DNA of 37,327 nt from the NCBI GenBank assembly GCA_046318675.1, contig JBKCUA010000031.1, forward strand, positions 1-37,327, given 5' to 3'. The DNA comes from JBKCUA01 sp046318675. Lineage in GTDB: Bacteria > Pseudomonadota > Alphaproteobacteria > JAJTHO01. Made by a program: the position numbers and the translations under genes. This document shows, piece after piece, positions 1 through 7,723 of the stretch (within the stretch, counting starts at the first letter, position 1; every line of letters starts with the position of its first letter). Below the pieces are notes generated by a model. It worked only from the letters and a program-made list of their open reading frames with translations. It made no database searches and was not told the DNA's origin.

Positions 1-18
1 TTTCCTTGACTTGCAGAG

Positions 19-50
19 CCCGTACTTCCGTTTCGCTGGTACGGGTTTTT
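19..50 (+). terminator. Rho-independent terminator of an upstream + strand gene
   Basis: A perfect 7-bp stem, CCCGTAC (19-25) with GTACGGG (39-45), closes a 13-nt loop and is followed directly by five T residues (46-50). This is the standard intrinsic terminator layout on the + strand. The gene it serves lies before the window. The stretch from 51 to 202 holds nothing I can support. Confidence 0.8.
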
Positions 51-202
51 CAGAAGAGAGCGTCATGGGGTAGCAAAAAGGCCTCTGAAATGGGGGTTTG
101 AAGCTGTGTATCAGTCAAGACAAAACCACGGGGAAACGGCATATTTACTGGGCTTCATGGCAAGGCCATCAAAAGCCATGAGTAAGGTTTGTTTTTAGTC
201 AA

Positions 203-294
203 TGGCGGTGAGAGAGGGATTCGAACCCTCGGTACGGAGTTACCCGTACGGCGGTTTAGCAAACCGCTGGTTTCAGCCACTCACCCATCTCACC
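203..294 (-). tRNA. tRNA-Ser (anticodon GCU)
   Basis: Read on the minus strand this is a 92-nt class II tRNA. The 7-bp acceptor stem is GGTGAGA with TCTCACC, followed by discriminator G and an encoded CCA (203-205). The anticodon loop TTGCTAA carries GCT and sits on a GGTTT-type stem. A long variable arm built on CGTACGG/CCGTACG-like pairing and a T arm with GGTTCGAATCC complete the serine pattern. It starts 19 nt after the rpsD stop codon on the same strand, so it is probably cut from the rpsD transcript. Confidence 0.95.
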
Positions 295-313
295 AGAATG
301 GAATTCAATTTTA

Positions 314-928
314 CTAGCGCGAATAAAATTCTAATACAAGGTTTGGTTCCATTTTTACCGGGTAAGGCACTTCAGTCAATTTTGGCTGGCGCACAAAGCG
401 TACGGCAAAACCGTTCTCTTGTACCTCGAGGTAGTCAGGAACATTACGCTCTTGACTTTCTACGGCACCGATAACTACCGCTAACGTACGTGTTTTGTCC
501 CGCAAAGCAACAGTCTGACCCTCGCGTACTGTGGCAGAGGGAATGTTAACCCTTTTACCATCTACTGTTATATGGCCATGACTAACGAGCTGACGAGCAG
601 CAAATACAGTCGCGCCAAATTTAGCACGATATACAACGGTATCTAGTCGACGCTCCAAAAGACCAATCAAATTTTCCGAAGAATCGCCTTTGCGACGAAT
701 GGCTTCTTGATAAACGCGACGAAACTGACGCTCGCCAACCCGACCATAATAACCTTTGAGTTTTTGCTTTGCTTTTAACTGAATGCCGTAATCCGTTGGC
801 TTGCCTCTTTGTTTGCCGTGCTGACCAGGGCCTGAATTCCTAGTATTAAAGGGGCTCCCGGGTCTTCCCCAAAGATTAAGGCCTAGGCGGCGATCAATTT
901 TATGCTTAGAGGCAGGTATTTTAGACAT
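314..928 (-). CDS. rpsD: 30S ribosomal protein S4
   Basis: The 204-residue protein has the length and layout of bacterial uS4. The N-terminal region is basic and lacks the cysteine cluster, so this is the zinc-free (C-) form. The core contains the GYYG..ERQFRR segment (about residues 60-72). The S4 RNA-binding domain (about 94-155) has RRLDTVVYR and ARQLVSHGHITVDGK, the usual S4-fold signature. S4 nucleates assembly of the 16S rRNA 5' domain and often represses its own operon in other bacteria. Here it stands alone instead of lying in the alpha operon, as is common in alphaproteobacteria. A tRNA-Ser gene follows 19 nt downstream, and two strong promoter matches lie upstream at 957-1026. Confidence 0.98.
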   Translation of the reverse strand: MSKIPASKHKIDRRLGLNLWGRPGSPFNTRNSGPGQHGKQRGKPTDYGIQLKAKQKLKGYYGRVGERQFRRVYQEAIRRKGDSSENLIGLLERRLDTVVYRAKFGATVFAARQLVSHGHITVDGKRVNIPSATVREGQTVALRDKTRTLAVVIGAVESQERNVPDYLEVQENGFAVRFVRQPKLTEVPYPVKMEPNLVLEFYSR

Positions 929-956
929 TGATAACAGTATCCCTATTGGTCAAACA

Positions 957-984
957 ATTATAGTTGGACAAGTTTATCTGTCAA
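957..984 (-). promoter_or_regulatory. Proximal promoter of rpsD (sigma70-like)
   Basis: On the minus strand a perfect TTGACA (979-984) is followed after 16 nt by a perfect TATAAT (957-962). The inferred start would give a 5' leader of about 20 nt before rpsD at 928. Both boxes match the housekeeping sigma consensus fully. The assignment to rpsD follows from direction and distance. Confidence 0.82.
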
Positions 985-997
985 CTATTAGTCTGTT

Positions 998-1026
998 AAT
1001 CTAGGTAGTAACACTCCTCTTGTCAA
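998..1026 (-). promoter_or_regulatory. Distal promoter of rpsD (sigma70-like)
   Basis: A second minus-strand TTGACA (1021-1026) is followed after 17 nt by TAGATT (998-1003), four of six matches to TATAAT. It lies about 40 bp upstream of the perfect promoter at 957-984, so rpsD may have tandem starts. The -35 box overlaps a + strand TTGTCA (1020-1025) that could serve tRNA-Trp, followed after 17 nt by a weak CATTGT. Confidence 0.5.
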
Positions 1027-1065
1027 CGCTCCATTCGTCTGGCATTGTTCTTTCATGCTTGGTAC

Positions 1066-1141
1066 AGGAGCATAGCTCAATTGGTAGAGCAGCGGTCTCC
1101 AAAACCGCAGGTTGGGGGTTCGACTCCCTCTGCTCCTGCCA
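1066..1141 (+). tRNA. tRNA-Trp (anticodon CCA)
   Basis: This 76-nt class I tRNA has acceptor stem AGGAGCA/TGCTCCT, discriminator G and an encoded CCA ending at 1141. The anticodon stem GCGGT/ACCGC holds loop CTCCAAA, which reads CCA (tryptophan). The D arm has AGCTCAATTGGTAGAGC and the T loop has GGTTCGACTCC. The tRNA-Trp then secE order is widely conserved in bacteria, which supports the assignment. Confidence 0.97.
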
Positions 1142-1170
1142 AGTGCTTTTTAGGGGAGATTGCCTTATTT

Positions 1171-1437
1171 ATGGCTAAGACAACCGTTATATCGAAAAAT
1201 AATCCCGTGGTTCTTGCCAAGGCTGTGGATAGGGATTCTGAGTCTGTTGCGCCACGGGTATCCGCAGCTCAATACGTACGTAATATTAAGTTTGAAATTG
1301 CTAGGGTTGCGTTTCCTTCTCGAAAAGAAACCATGATCACAACCCTGATGGTGTTTTTGATGGTTAGTCTTATGGCGGCGTTCTTTTTTATTGTGGATCA
1401 AGCACTGTCGTGGGGAATTAAAATAATTTTAGGTTAA
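1171..1437 (+). CDS. secE: Preprotein translocase subunit SecE
   Basis: The ATG at 1171 (MAKTT...) is chosen because an earlier in-frame start would run through tRNA-Trp. The 88-residue product is a single-span SecE. Residues 1-40 are a variable cytosolic tail. Then comes the amphipathic helix with the conserved VRNIKFEIARVAFPSRKE motif (about 38-55), and one transmembrane helix at about 58-80. SecE clamps SecY in the SecYEG channel of the inner membrane. It follows tRNA-Trp by 29 nt, as usual, but nusG and the rplK-rplA cluster that normally come next are absent. hldD begins 5 nt after the stop instead. Confidence 0.95.
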   Translation: MAKTTVISKNNPVVLAKAVDRDSESVAPRVSAAQYVRNIKFEIARVAFPSRKETMITTLMVFLMVSLMAAFFFIVDQALSWGIKIILG

Positions 1438-1442
1438 TAGTC

Positions 1443-2423
1443 ATGATTTTATTGACTGGTGGCACAGGATTTATTGGCTCTAATGTTCTAGCAGCCCTAG
1501 CCAATCAGCCTGTCGTTGTGGTGGATATTCTTGGTAATCAAGAGAAATGGCGTAATATTGCTGCCTGCCGCTTTGAACGATTGCTGCACCCAGCACAACT
1601 AGCTAGTTTTATTAATAGTCCAGCGGCAGCAGCAATTAAGATCGTTATTCATATGGGTGCGATTTCTAGCACTACTGAGCGTGATGCTGATTTGATTGCC
1701 GCGGTTAATATCGCTCTGCCACAGGATTTATGGCACTGGTGCACTGCTAAGGGAGTACGTTTTTTATACGCCTCATCCGCCAGCGTGTACGGCGATGGTA
1801 GTCTTGGATTTAACGATGATCTTAATCTGGAAAGACTCAATAAATTACGTCCCTTGAACCCATATGCTTGGTCAAAATTGGCTTTTGATCGATTTGTGGT
1901 CAATGAAATAGCACTGGGTCGTTCCGTTCCTCCTCAATGGGCGGGATTAAGGTTCTTTAATGTATACGGGCCCAATGAGTTTCATAAAGGCAGCCAGCAG
2001 TCCGTTGTGCCACAGTTTTGCCGCCAGATTGTTGAGACTGGAAGCTGTCGTTTATTTAAATCCTATCGCGCTGGCATTGAGCATGGCGATCAACGCCGAG
2101 ATTTTGTTCATGTTGATGATTGTGTTAATGTTCTTGGTTGGCTCTGCGCCAATCCTTCGGTTAGTGGTCTTTTTAATGTAGGCAGCGGAATAGCCTCTAC
2201 TTTTAATGCTTTGGCTAATGTAGTATTTGGTGCTTTGGGCAAACCCCCTTTACTTGAATATATTGATATGCCGGAAAGTTTGCGTGCGGCATATCAATAT
2301 TATACCTGCGCTGATCTGAGCCGCCTTAGAGCGGCGGGGTATCATGCCCCTATGCGTAGTTTGAATGATGGCGTGGGCGAGTACGTTAGCCGCTACTTAG
2401 CTGCTGGCACTGCTTGGCGATGA
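1443..2423 (+). CDS. hldD: ADP-L-glycero-D-manno-heptose 6-epimerase
   Basis: This 326-residue short-chain dehydrogenase/reductase converts ADP-D-glycero- to ADP-L-glycero-manno-heptose, the last nucleotide-sugar step for the LPS inner core. The N-terminal Rossmann glycine motif is TGGTGFIGSN (residues 5-14). The catalytic region has SSASVYG and a YAWSK (Tyr-x-x-x-Lys) pair. Substrate-domain motifs typical of HldD include RFFNVYGPNE, GDQRRDFVHVDDC and the C-terminal YQYYTCAD. It follows secE by 5 nt and its TGA overlaps the mnmA ATG, so it is co-transcribed. Its presence implies a heptose-containing LPS core. Confidence 0.95.
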   Translation: MILLTGGTGFIGSNVLAALANQPVVVVDILGNQEKWRNIAACRFERLLHPAQLASFINSPAAAAIKIVIHMGAISSTTERDADLIAAVNIALPQDLWHWCTAKGVRFLYASSASVYGDGSLGFNDDLNLERLNKLRPLNPYAWSKLAFDRFVVNEIALGRSVPPQWAGLRFFNVYGPNEFHKGSQQSVVPQFCRQIVETGSCRLFKSYRAGIEHGDQRRDFVHVDDCVNVLGWLCANPSVSGLFNVGSGIASTFNALANVVFGALGKPPLLEYIDMPESLRAAYQYYTCADLSRLRAAGYHAPMRSLNDGVGEYVSRYLAAGTAWR

Positions 2424-3523
2424 CTTTTCGGCGTCGTGCTATTGTTGCCATGTCCGGAGGCGTGGATAGCTCGGTGGTGGCGGCTCTTCTGCATGAGGAA
2501 GGATTTGAAGTTATTGGGATTACAATGCAATTGTACGATCATGGGGCGATGATCCAAAAAACTAAGGCTTGCTGTGCCGGACAGGATATTGCCGATGCCA
2601 AGGCTGTGGCTGATACTCTAGGAATTACCCATTATACATTTGATTATGAGAGTCTTTTCAAGCAAGCAGTGATGGATACATTTGCTGATAGCTACTTGCG
2701 TGGGGAAACCCCAATCCCGTGCATACAGTGCAACCAAACAGTAAAATTTCGGGATTTGTTGAATGTTGCCCGTGATTTGGGCGGGGAGTTTTTGGCTACT
2801 GGGCATTATGTGCGACGCATTGAAGGATCACATGGTCCAGAACTTCATCAAGGTTTTGACGCAACAAAAGATCAGAGCTATTTTCTTTTTCAGACATCAA
2901 GACAGCAACTTGATTTCTTAAGGTTTCCTTTGGGCGGGCAGACAAAAACGGAAACTCGTGCGCTGGCATCGCGCTTGGGCTTAAATGTTGCGGATAAGCC
3001 TGATAGTCAGGATATTTGTTTCGTGCCCAACGGCGATTATGTTAGCGTTGTGGCTAAACTTCGTCCGGAAGCTCACCAACCGGGGGATATCGTTTTGCAG
3101 GACGGTACTGTTGTTGGCCAGCATGAGGGTATTGTTCAGTTTACCATTGGACAACGTCGGGGTATTGGCGTTGGTGGCGGAGAACCGCTCTATGTCTTGC
3201 GTCTTGAACCCGATACCCGCCGGGTAGTAGTGGGGCATAAAAAATATCTTGGACAAAAAGAGATGCATCTCATGGGGCTAAACTGGTTAGGTGAAGAACC
3301 TATTCCTGAGAAGGGTTTTGAAGGTAGTATAAAAATTCGTTCTGCTAAGTCGCCCGTGCCTGCAACACTATATCCCGATGGACGGGTTGTTTTTGCCGCT
3401 CCACAGGAGGCTGTGGCACCTGGACAGGCGGGAGTATTTTATCATGAAACACGATGCCTAGGCGGCGGGTGGATTAAGCGCCCTGATTATTATAGTGGGT
3501 TGCATAATTATGTAGGGGCATAA
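2420..3523 (+). CDS. mnmA: tRNA-specific 2-thiouridylase MnmA
   Basis: MnmA adds sulfur to U34 of tRNA-Lys, -Glu and -Gln in the cytosol, using a relayed persulfide and ATP. The ATG at 2420 overlaps the hldD stop (ATGA). A TTG six bases earlier is also open but less likely. The 367-residue protein has the PP-loop SGGVDSS (12-18), an early CC pair (51-52), the nucleophile motif PCIQCN (Cys101), and a second catalytic Cys200 in DSQDICF. These are followed by GQRRGIG and a C-terminal beta-barrel domain ending with RCLGGGWI. All key residues are present. Confidence 0.97.
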   Translation: MTFRRRAIVAMSGGVDSSVVAALLHEEGFEVIGITMQLYDHGAMIQKTKACCAGQDIADAKAVADTLGITHYTFDYESLFKQAVMDTFADSYLRGETPIPCIQCNQTVKFRDLLNVARDLGGEFLATGHYVRRIEGSHGPELHQGFDATKDQSYFLFQTSRQQLDFLRFPLGGQTKTETRALASRLGLNVADKPDSQDICFVPNGDYVSVVAKLRPEAHQPGDIVLQDGTVVGQHEGIVQFTIGQRRGIGVGGGEPLYVLRLEPDTRRVVVGHKKYLGQKEMHLMGLNWLGEEPIPEKGFEGSIKIRSAKSPVPATLYPDGRVVFAAPQEAVAPGQAGVFYHETRCLGGGWIKRPDYYSGLHNYVGA

Positions 3524-3666
3524 TAACGCTTTGTTTTCAATATGTAGATGTTATTCACGTAAGCTCGCGTGAAGGTTGAGCCAATCATTGTGCCATCATT
3601 TGATGGTAAAATGATGTCGGTGTACGAAAAAAGTATTCTTATTGATTTAAAGGAAGAGGGAAGATT

Positions 3667-4176
3667 ATGCTTCCGAACATTGTAAACGATGGAATCTTTA
3701 ATATGGAGCGTCCTGTAGGTACCATACCCACCACGGCTCGAGAAGTTGAGGCATTAAGAAATCTTAGCTCTTTGCAATATCATGTGACCCAAAAAGGAGG
3801 CACGGAACGCCCGTTCCAGAATGCCTATTGGGATAATAAGCGCGAAGGCATTTATGTGGACGTGGTAACGGGTAGGGTATTGTTCTCGTCCACCGATAAA
3901 TACGATTCGGGCACGGGCTGGCCCAGTTTTACCAAGCCTATTGATGAGAATGCTCTAGTCTCTCACGTTGATACCAGTCTTGGCATGACCCGCACGGAAG
4001 TGCGATCAACCGAGGGCAACTGCCACCTTGGTCATGTCTTTGATGACGGCCCTCACGATAAAGGCGGGCGGCGTTTTTGCATGAATTCAGCGGCACTGCG
4101 TTTTGTGCCAAGGGAAGAGATGGCAGCCCAGGGGTATGGGGAGTATCTGGGGTTGTTTGGGAGCTCTCGTTGTTGA
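3667..4176 (+). CDS. msrB: Peptide-methionine (R)-S-oxide reductase MsrB
   Basis: The 169-residue protein repairs methionine R-sulfoxide. The start at 3667 has an AGGAAGAGGG Shine-Dalgarno tract just upstream. Conserved blocks are LFSSTDKYDSGTGWPSF (72-88), EVRSTEGNCHLGHVF (111-125) and the catalytic cysteine in RRFCMNSAALRF (Cys138). The two CxxC zinc pairs of E. coli-type MsrB are missing, as in the MsrB domain of MsrAB fusions. The usual resolving-cysteine position in the GxGWPSF block is Thr. Extra cysteines lie at 119 and at the C-terminus (169). It is 143 nt after mnmA. The gap holds short hairpins but no clear terminator, so it may have its own promoter. Confidence 0.95.
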   Translation: MLPNIVNDGIFNMERPVGTIPTTAREVEALRNLSSLQYHVTQKGGTERPFQNAYWDNKREGIYVDVVTGRVLFSSTDKYDSGTGWPSFTKPIDENALVSHVDTSLGMTRTEVRSTEGNCHLGHVFDDGPHDKGGRRFCMNSAALRFVPREEMAAQGYGEYLGLFGSSRC

Positions 4177-4199
4177 GCGGTGCTTAAAAACGACGCATG

Positions 4200-4982
4200 T
4201 TAAACCACCCGCGCTAGCATCTCCTGTTTAATCGCCCCAATCGCCTTGGCGGGGTTAAGACCTTTGGGGCAGGTACGGGTGCAGTTCATGATGGTGTGGC
4301 AGCGGTAGAGGCGGAAGGGATCCTCAAGGTTGTCGAGGCGTTTGCCCGTGGCTTCATCGCGGCTATCGGCGATCCAGCGGTAGGCTTGCAATAAGATGGC
4401 TGGGCCGAGGTAGCGATCCCCGTTCCACCAATAGCTTGGGCAGCTGGTGGAGCAGCAAAAGCACAGGATGCATTCCCATAAGCCATCCAATTTTTCACGC
4501 TCTGTAATACTTTGACGGCGTTCGTGGCGAGGGGAGGGGGTGGTATCGGCCTGCATCCAAGGCTCAATGGATTGGTATTGCGCGAATAATAATGAGATAT
4601 CGGGTACCAAATCTTTAACAACTTCAAGATGAGGAAGAGGGAAAATCTTTACTGCACCACGCACCTCACTGATCGGTTTGAGGCAAGCCAGCGTGTTGGT
4701 GCCGTCAATGTTCATGGCGCAGCTGCCACAGATACCCTCGCGGCAGGAGCGACGGAAGGTCACCGTCGGATCAATCTCATTTTTGATCTTAATCAAGGCA
4801 TCCAGTACCATGGGGCCGCACTTGTCGAGATCAATCTCATAGGTATCGAGGCGCGGATTGTTGGTATCCTCTGGGTTCCAGCGGTACAGAATAAAGCTGC
4901 CCTTGCGTTTTGTCTCCGCCGGGGCGGGGTGGGTTTTGCCCTTAGTGTAGCGGGCGTTTTTCGGCAATCTAAACTCAGCCAT
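4200..4982 (-). CDS. sdhB: Succinate dehydrogenase iron-sulfur subunit
   Basis: SdhB carries electrons from the SdhA flavin to ubiquinone in complex II on the inner face of the inner membrane. The 260-residue protein has the plant-type [2Fe-2S] cysteines C80, C85, C88 and C100 (CREGICGSC). The ferredoxin-like clusters are formed by C171, C174, C177 and C181, then C228, C234 and C238 (NCTRTCPKGLNP). It closes the sdh operon. Unusually it is separated from sdhA by an unrelated lipoprotein gene, whose stop is 27 nt upstream. A GAGGAG tract lies 13 nt before the ATG. Confidence 0.98.
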   Translation of the reverse strand: MAEFRLPKNARYTKGKTHPAPAETKRKGSFILYRWNPEDTNNPRLDTYEIDLDKCGPMVLDALIKIKNEIDPTVTFRRSCREGICGSCAMNIDGTNTLACLKPISEVRGAVKIFPLPHLEVVKDLVPDISLLFAQYQSIEPWMQADTTPSPRHERRQSITEREKLDGLWECILCFCCSTSCPSYWWNGDRYLGPAILLQAYRWIADSRDEATGKRLDNLEDPFRLYRCHTIMNCTRTCPKGLNPAKAIGAIKQEMLARVV

Positions 4983-5009
4983 GGTGCTTTCTTAGCTCCT
5001 CATTGAAAA

Positions 5010-5522
5010 TTAAAGCTGTTTTTCCTGCTGTGGACAGGAATCGGGAATACTGAGGTCAAAACTGCGCCCCTGAGAAATGTCCAGGCATCGACCAGTAATT
5101 AAACGCATACTCGTATGCCAAGGAATGGATGATTCGTAGATAATATGGCATTTTAATTGGTTCTTATTGTCAACAGATTTTACCAATATCTGATTATAGA
5201 AAAGGCTTGTTTGGATAAAGACATTATTGGGTATGGTAACTTTAAAAGGGATATCAGTCTCGGGAGTATAGAGAACGGCTGGTTTTATACAATTCCCGCT
5301 TAAGGGGGTGTTTTTGTATGTCACATTAATGGTGGGGCACGATGGGTCTTCGTATAAAATATTGCCTTGTAATGGAATTATTTTTAGCATTGATGTGCCA
5401 TTTACATCAGTAAACAGCAGTGGTGAAGTCCGGCCAATTGTTTTATTGAATACACAGATAGGATCGCAGGCTGTTACGCTCGCCAATAATAAAAGTACTA
5501 CTAAAATTCGAAGGGAGAGCAA
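5010..5522 (-). CDS. Unknown lipoprotein inside the sdh operon
   Basis: I do not recognise this 170-residue protein. It starts at TTG (5522), fixed by an AGGAG Shine-Dalgarno (5529-5533) that overlaps the sdhA stop codon with 6-nt spacing. Residues 1-19 are a signal peptide ending in a lipobox, SVTAC, so Cys19 would be lipidated. Asp follows the cysteine, which in E. coli would hold a lipoprotein in the inner membrane. The mature part looks beta-rich and soluble, and has six more cysteines that could form three disulfides. It sits between sdhA and sdhB on the same strand and must be on the same transcript. A role in complex II assembly is possible, but only location supports it. Confidence 0.72.
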   Translation of the reverse strand: MLSLRILVVLLLLASVTACDPICVFNKTIGRTSPLLFTDVNGTSMLKIIPLQGNILYEDPSCPTINVTYKNTPLSGNCIKPAVLYTPETDIPFKVTIPNNVFIQTSLFYNQILVKSVDNKNQLKCHIIYESSIPWHTSMRLITGRCLDISQGRSFDLSIPDSCPQQEKQL

Positions 5523-5528
5523 AGAAAT

Positions 5529-5533
5529 CTCCT
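5529..5533 (-). promoter_or_regulatory. Shine-Dalgarno deciding the TTG start of the sdh-operon lipoprotein
   Basis: AGGAG on the minus strand lies 6 nt before the TTG at 5522-5520 and shares two bases with the TAG stop of sdhA (5534-5532). No ATG or GTG start exists near this position, and a start here keeps the full signal peptide and lipobox. Confidence 0.65.
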
Positions 5534-7322
5534 AATATTTTCTGACTTGTGGAGTAATAAAAGGCGTTTCAGGTGTCAGGGTGTATTGATGTACCGGGCG
5601 ATAGTCGAGGCGTACCTTGCTGCCGCCTTGCCACCAAGCTAGGGTATGCTTGATCCAGTTTGCGTCATCGCGTTGTGGAAAATCTTCATGGGCATGGGCA
5701 CCGCGACTTTCTTTGCGGGCGTTGGCGGAATGAAGGGTGACCACCGCTTGGTTGAGAAGGTTGTCTAGCTCCAGCGCTTCTACCAAATCGGAATTCCAAA
5801 TTAAGGAGCGATCAGCCAAGCGAATATCAGTAAACCCACTAATCGTTTTACTTATTTTGTCGACGCCTTCGGCGAGTACTTGCGTGTTGCGGAAAACAGC
5901 GCAGTTATTTTGCATGATTTTTTGCATTTCCAGGCGCAATGCCCCCACGTTGGTACCACCATGGGCGTACCGAATTTTATCCAAACGACTCAAGGCCGCA
6001 TCCGTGGCTGTTTGGCTGGGTTTGGGGTGCGGGGTGTTGGGGCGAACAATCTCGGCGGCACGTAAGGCGGCGGCGCGGCCAAACACGACGATATCAAGAA
6101 GAGAATTGCACCCCAACCGGTTGGCACCATGTACCGATACACAGGCTGCCTCGCCAATCGCCATGAGGCCCGGGGCGACGGCATCGGCATTGTCTTTTGT
6201 GGGACGCAAGACTTCCCCATGATAATTGGTTGGAATCCCGCCCATGTTATAGTGAACAGTGGGTTGCACAGGGATGGGAGCTTTAGTAACATCAACCCCG
6301 GCGAAGATGCGCGCTGTCTCGGAAATACCAGGAAGACGTTTTTTGAGAACATCAGCACCAAGATGCTCCAAGTGCAAGAAAATATGATCGTTTTCCGAGC
6401 CAACCCCGCGACCCTCTCGCACTTCTAAGGTCATGGAACGGGAGACAACATCCCGTGAAGCCAAATCCTTGGCGTTCGGGGCATAGCGCTCCATAAAGCG
6501 TTCACCCTTGGAGTTGGTTAGGTAGCCACCCTCGCCCCGCGCGCCTTCAGTGATGAGGCAGCCGGCACCGTAAATGCCCGTGGGGTGAAATTGAATAAAC
6601 TCCATGTCCTGAAGAGGTAATCCAGCTCTTAGAACCATGGCGTTGCCATCGCCGGTACAAGTATGAGCAGAGGTACAGGAGAAATACACCCGGCCATAGC
6701 CGCCTGTGGCCAGCACTGTCTGGTGAGCGTTAAAGCGATGCAAAGTGCCATCGGCTAAGCATAATGCCAATAAGCCGCGACAGGTACCGTCAGCATCCAT
6801 GAGTAAGTCTAAAGCAAAATATTCGTTATAAAATTCGGCTTTGTGCTTAAGGCATTGCTGATACAAAGTGTGCAGAATAGCGTGGCCGGTGGAGTCCGCG
6901 GCCGCACAGGCGCGTCGCGCCATTTTTGCGCCATGGCCGATAGTGTGACCGCCGAAGGGACGCTGGTAAATTCGGCCATCCTCAGTACGGGAGAAGGGCA
7001 CGCCAAAATGCTCTAATTCAATAACTGCCTGAATGGCATTTTTGCACATATATTCAATTGCATCTTGATCCCCAAGCCAATCTGAACCTTTAACGGTATC
7101 GTACATATGGTCTTGCCAAGTATCATCATCTAAGTTGGCAAGAGCCGCAGCCACCCCGCCTTGAGCAGCAACGGTATGGCTGCGCGTGGGGTAGACTTTG
7201 GTGACGCAGGCTGCCTTCAGACCAGCAGCCGCCATGCCTAAGGTCGCTCGCAAGCCGGCACCTCCAGCTCCTACGACAACAACATCATGGTAATGATCGG
7301 TAATGGGATAGGCGGTGGTCAC
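5532..7322 (-). CDS. sdhA: Succinate dehydrogenase flavoprotein subunit
   Basis: SdhA oxidises succinate to fumarate in the TCA cycle and passes electrons to SdhB. The 596-residue length is normal. The N-terminal dinucleotide motif is GAGGAGLRA (about 18-26). The FAD-linking histidine is H49 in RSHTVAAQGG. The substrate site includes the QFHPTG, GARGEGG and ASRDVVSR blocks, and the C-terminal half has HYNMGGIPTN and GANRLGCNSLLD. It begins 14 nt after sdhD. Its stop codon overlaps the ribosome binding site of the lipoprotein gene that follows. Confidence 0.98.
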   Translation of the reverse strand: MTTAYPITDHYHDVVVVGAGGAGLRATLGMAAAGLKAACVTKVYPTRSHTVAAQGGVAAALANLDDDTWQDHMYDTVKGSDWLGDQDAIEYMCKNAIQAVIELEHFGVPFSRTEDGRIYQRPFGGHTIGHGAKMARRACAAADSTGHAILHTLYQQCLKHKAEFYNEYFALDLLMDADGTCRGLLALCLADGTLHRFNAHQTVLATGGYGRVYFSCTSAHTCTGDGNAMVLRAGLPLQDMEFIQFHPTGIYGAGCLITEGARGEGGYLTNSKGERFMERYAPNAKDLASRDVVSRSMTLEVREGRGVGSENDHIFLHLEHLGADVLKKRLPGISETARIFAGVDVTKAPIPVQPTVHYNMGGIPTNYHGEVLRPTKDNADAVAPGLMAIGEAACVSVHGANRLGCNSLLDIVVFGRAAALRAAEIVRPNTPHPKPSQTATDAALSRLDKIRYAHGGTNVGALRLEMQKIMQNNCAVFRNTQVLAEGVDKISKTISGFTDIRLADRSLIWNSDLVEALELDNLLNQAVVTLHSANARKESRGAHAHEDFPQRDDANWIKHTLAWWQGGSKVRLDYRPVHQYTLTPETPFITPQVRKY

Positions 7323-7336
7323 GGATAGTATTCCTA

Positions 7337-7723
7337 TTATGCTGAAATAATGAGTTTTGCAACAGCTAGCCCCGTAGCAATAATACCAGCGGCGGCCAGA
7401 ATTTTAATGGCAATTAACAGTACGATTTTTGCTGTTTTCCAATGTACATAATCTTCAACGACTACGGTTAAGCCCAGTTTGGCGTGCCACAGCATAGCAG
7501 TCAAAAGGGCAAAGATTCCTATGCCTTGCAGGGGAGTAGACAAGAACGCTGCTGCGCTGGCAGCATCCAGTGTGGGCAGTTGCACCAGAGCCCAAAACGC
7601 CCACAGGGTTAAGGGGATGAGAACGATGGCCGTCAAACGTTGATACCACCAGTGCTGGACACCGGACTTTGCACTGCCGAGTCCTCGGGCACGCTTAAGA
7701 GGGGTAGTTAAAGAATCAGCCAT
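7337..7723 (-). CDS. sdhD: Succinate dehydrogenase membrane anchor subunit
   Basis: The 128-residue protein has three hydrophobic helices and the conserved family positions: HWWYQRLTAI at the first helix entry (about 24-33), and MLWHAKLG followed by VVVEDYVH (about 78-94), which holds the haem histidine and the quinone-site Asp-Tyr. It anchors complex II with SdhC. Its ATG lies within the last codons of sdhC (8-bp overlap), so the two are translationally coupled. Confidence 0.93.
   Translation of the reverse strand: MADSLTTPLKRARGLGSAKSGVQHWWYQRLTAIVLIPLTLWAFWALVQLPTLDAASAAAFLSTPLQGIGIFALLTAMLWHAKLGLTVVVEDYVHWKTAKIVLLIAIKILAAAGIIATGLAVAKLIISA

Noticed and set aside
160..200. CATGGC/GCCATG stem as terminator after tRNA-Ser
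   Set aside because: The stem exists, but read in the tRNA direction no T run follows it; on + there is no gene to end.
202..474. 90-aa + strand ORF
   Set aside because: It runs antisense through tRNA-Ser and the end of rpsD, so it is a shadow.
3551..3577. TTCACG/CGTGAA hairpin after mnmA as terminator
   Set aside because: Six-bp stem without a T run; not enough to call termination.
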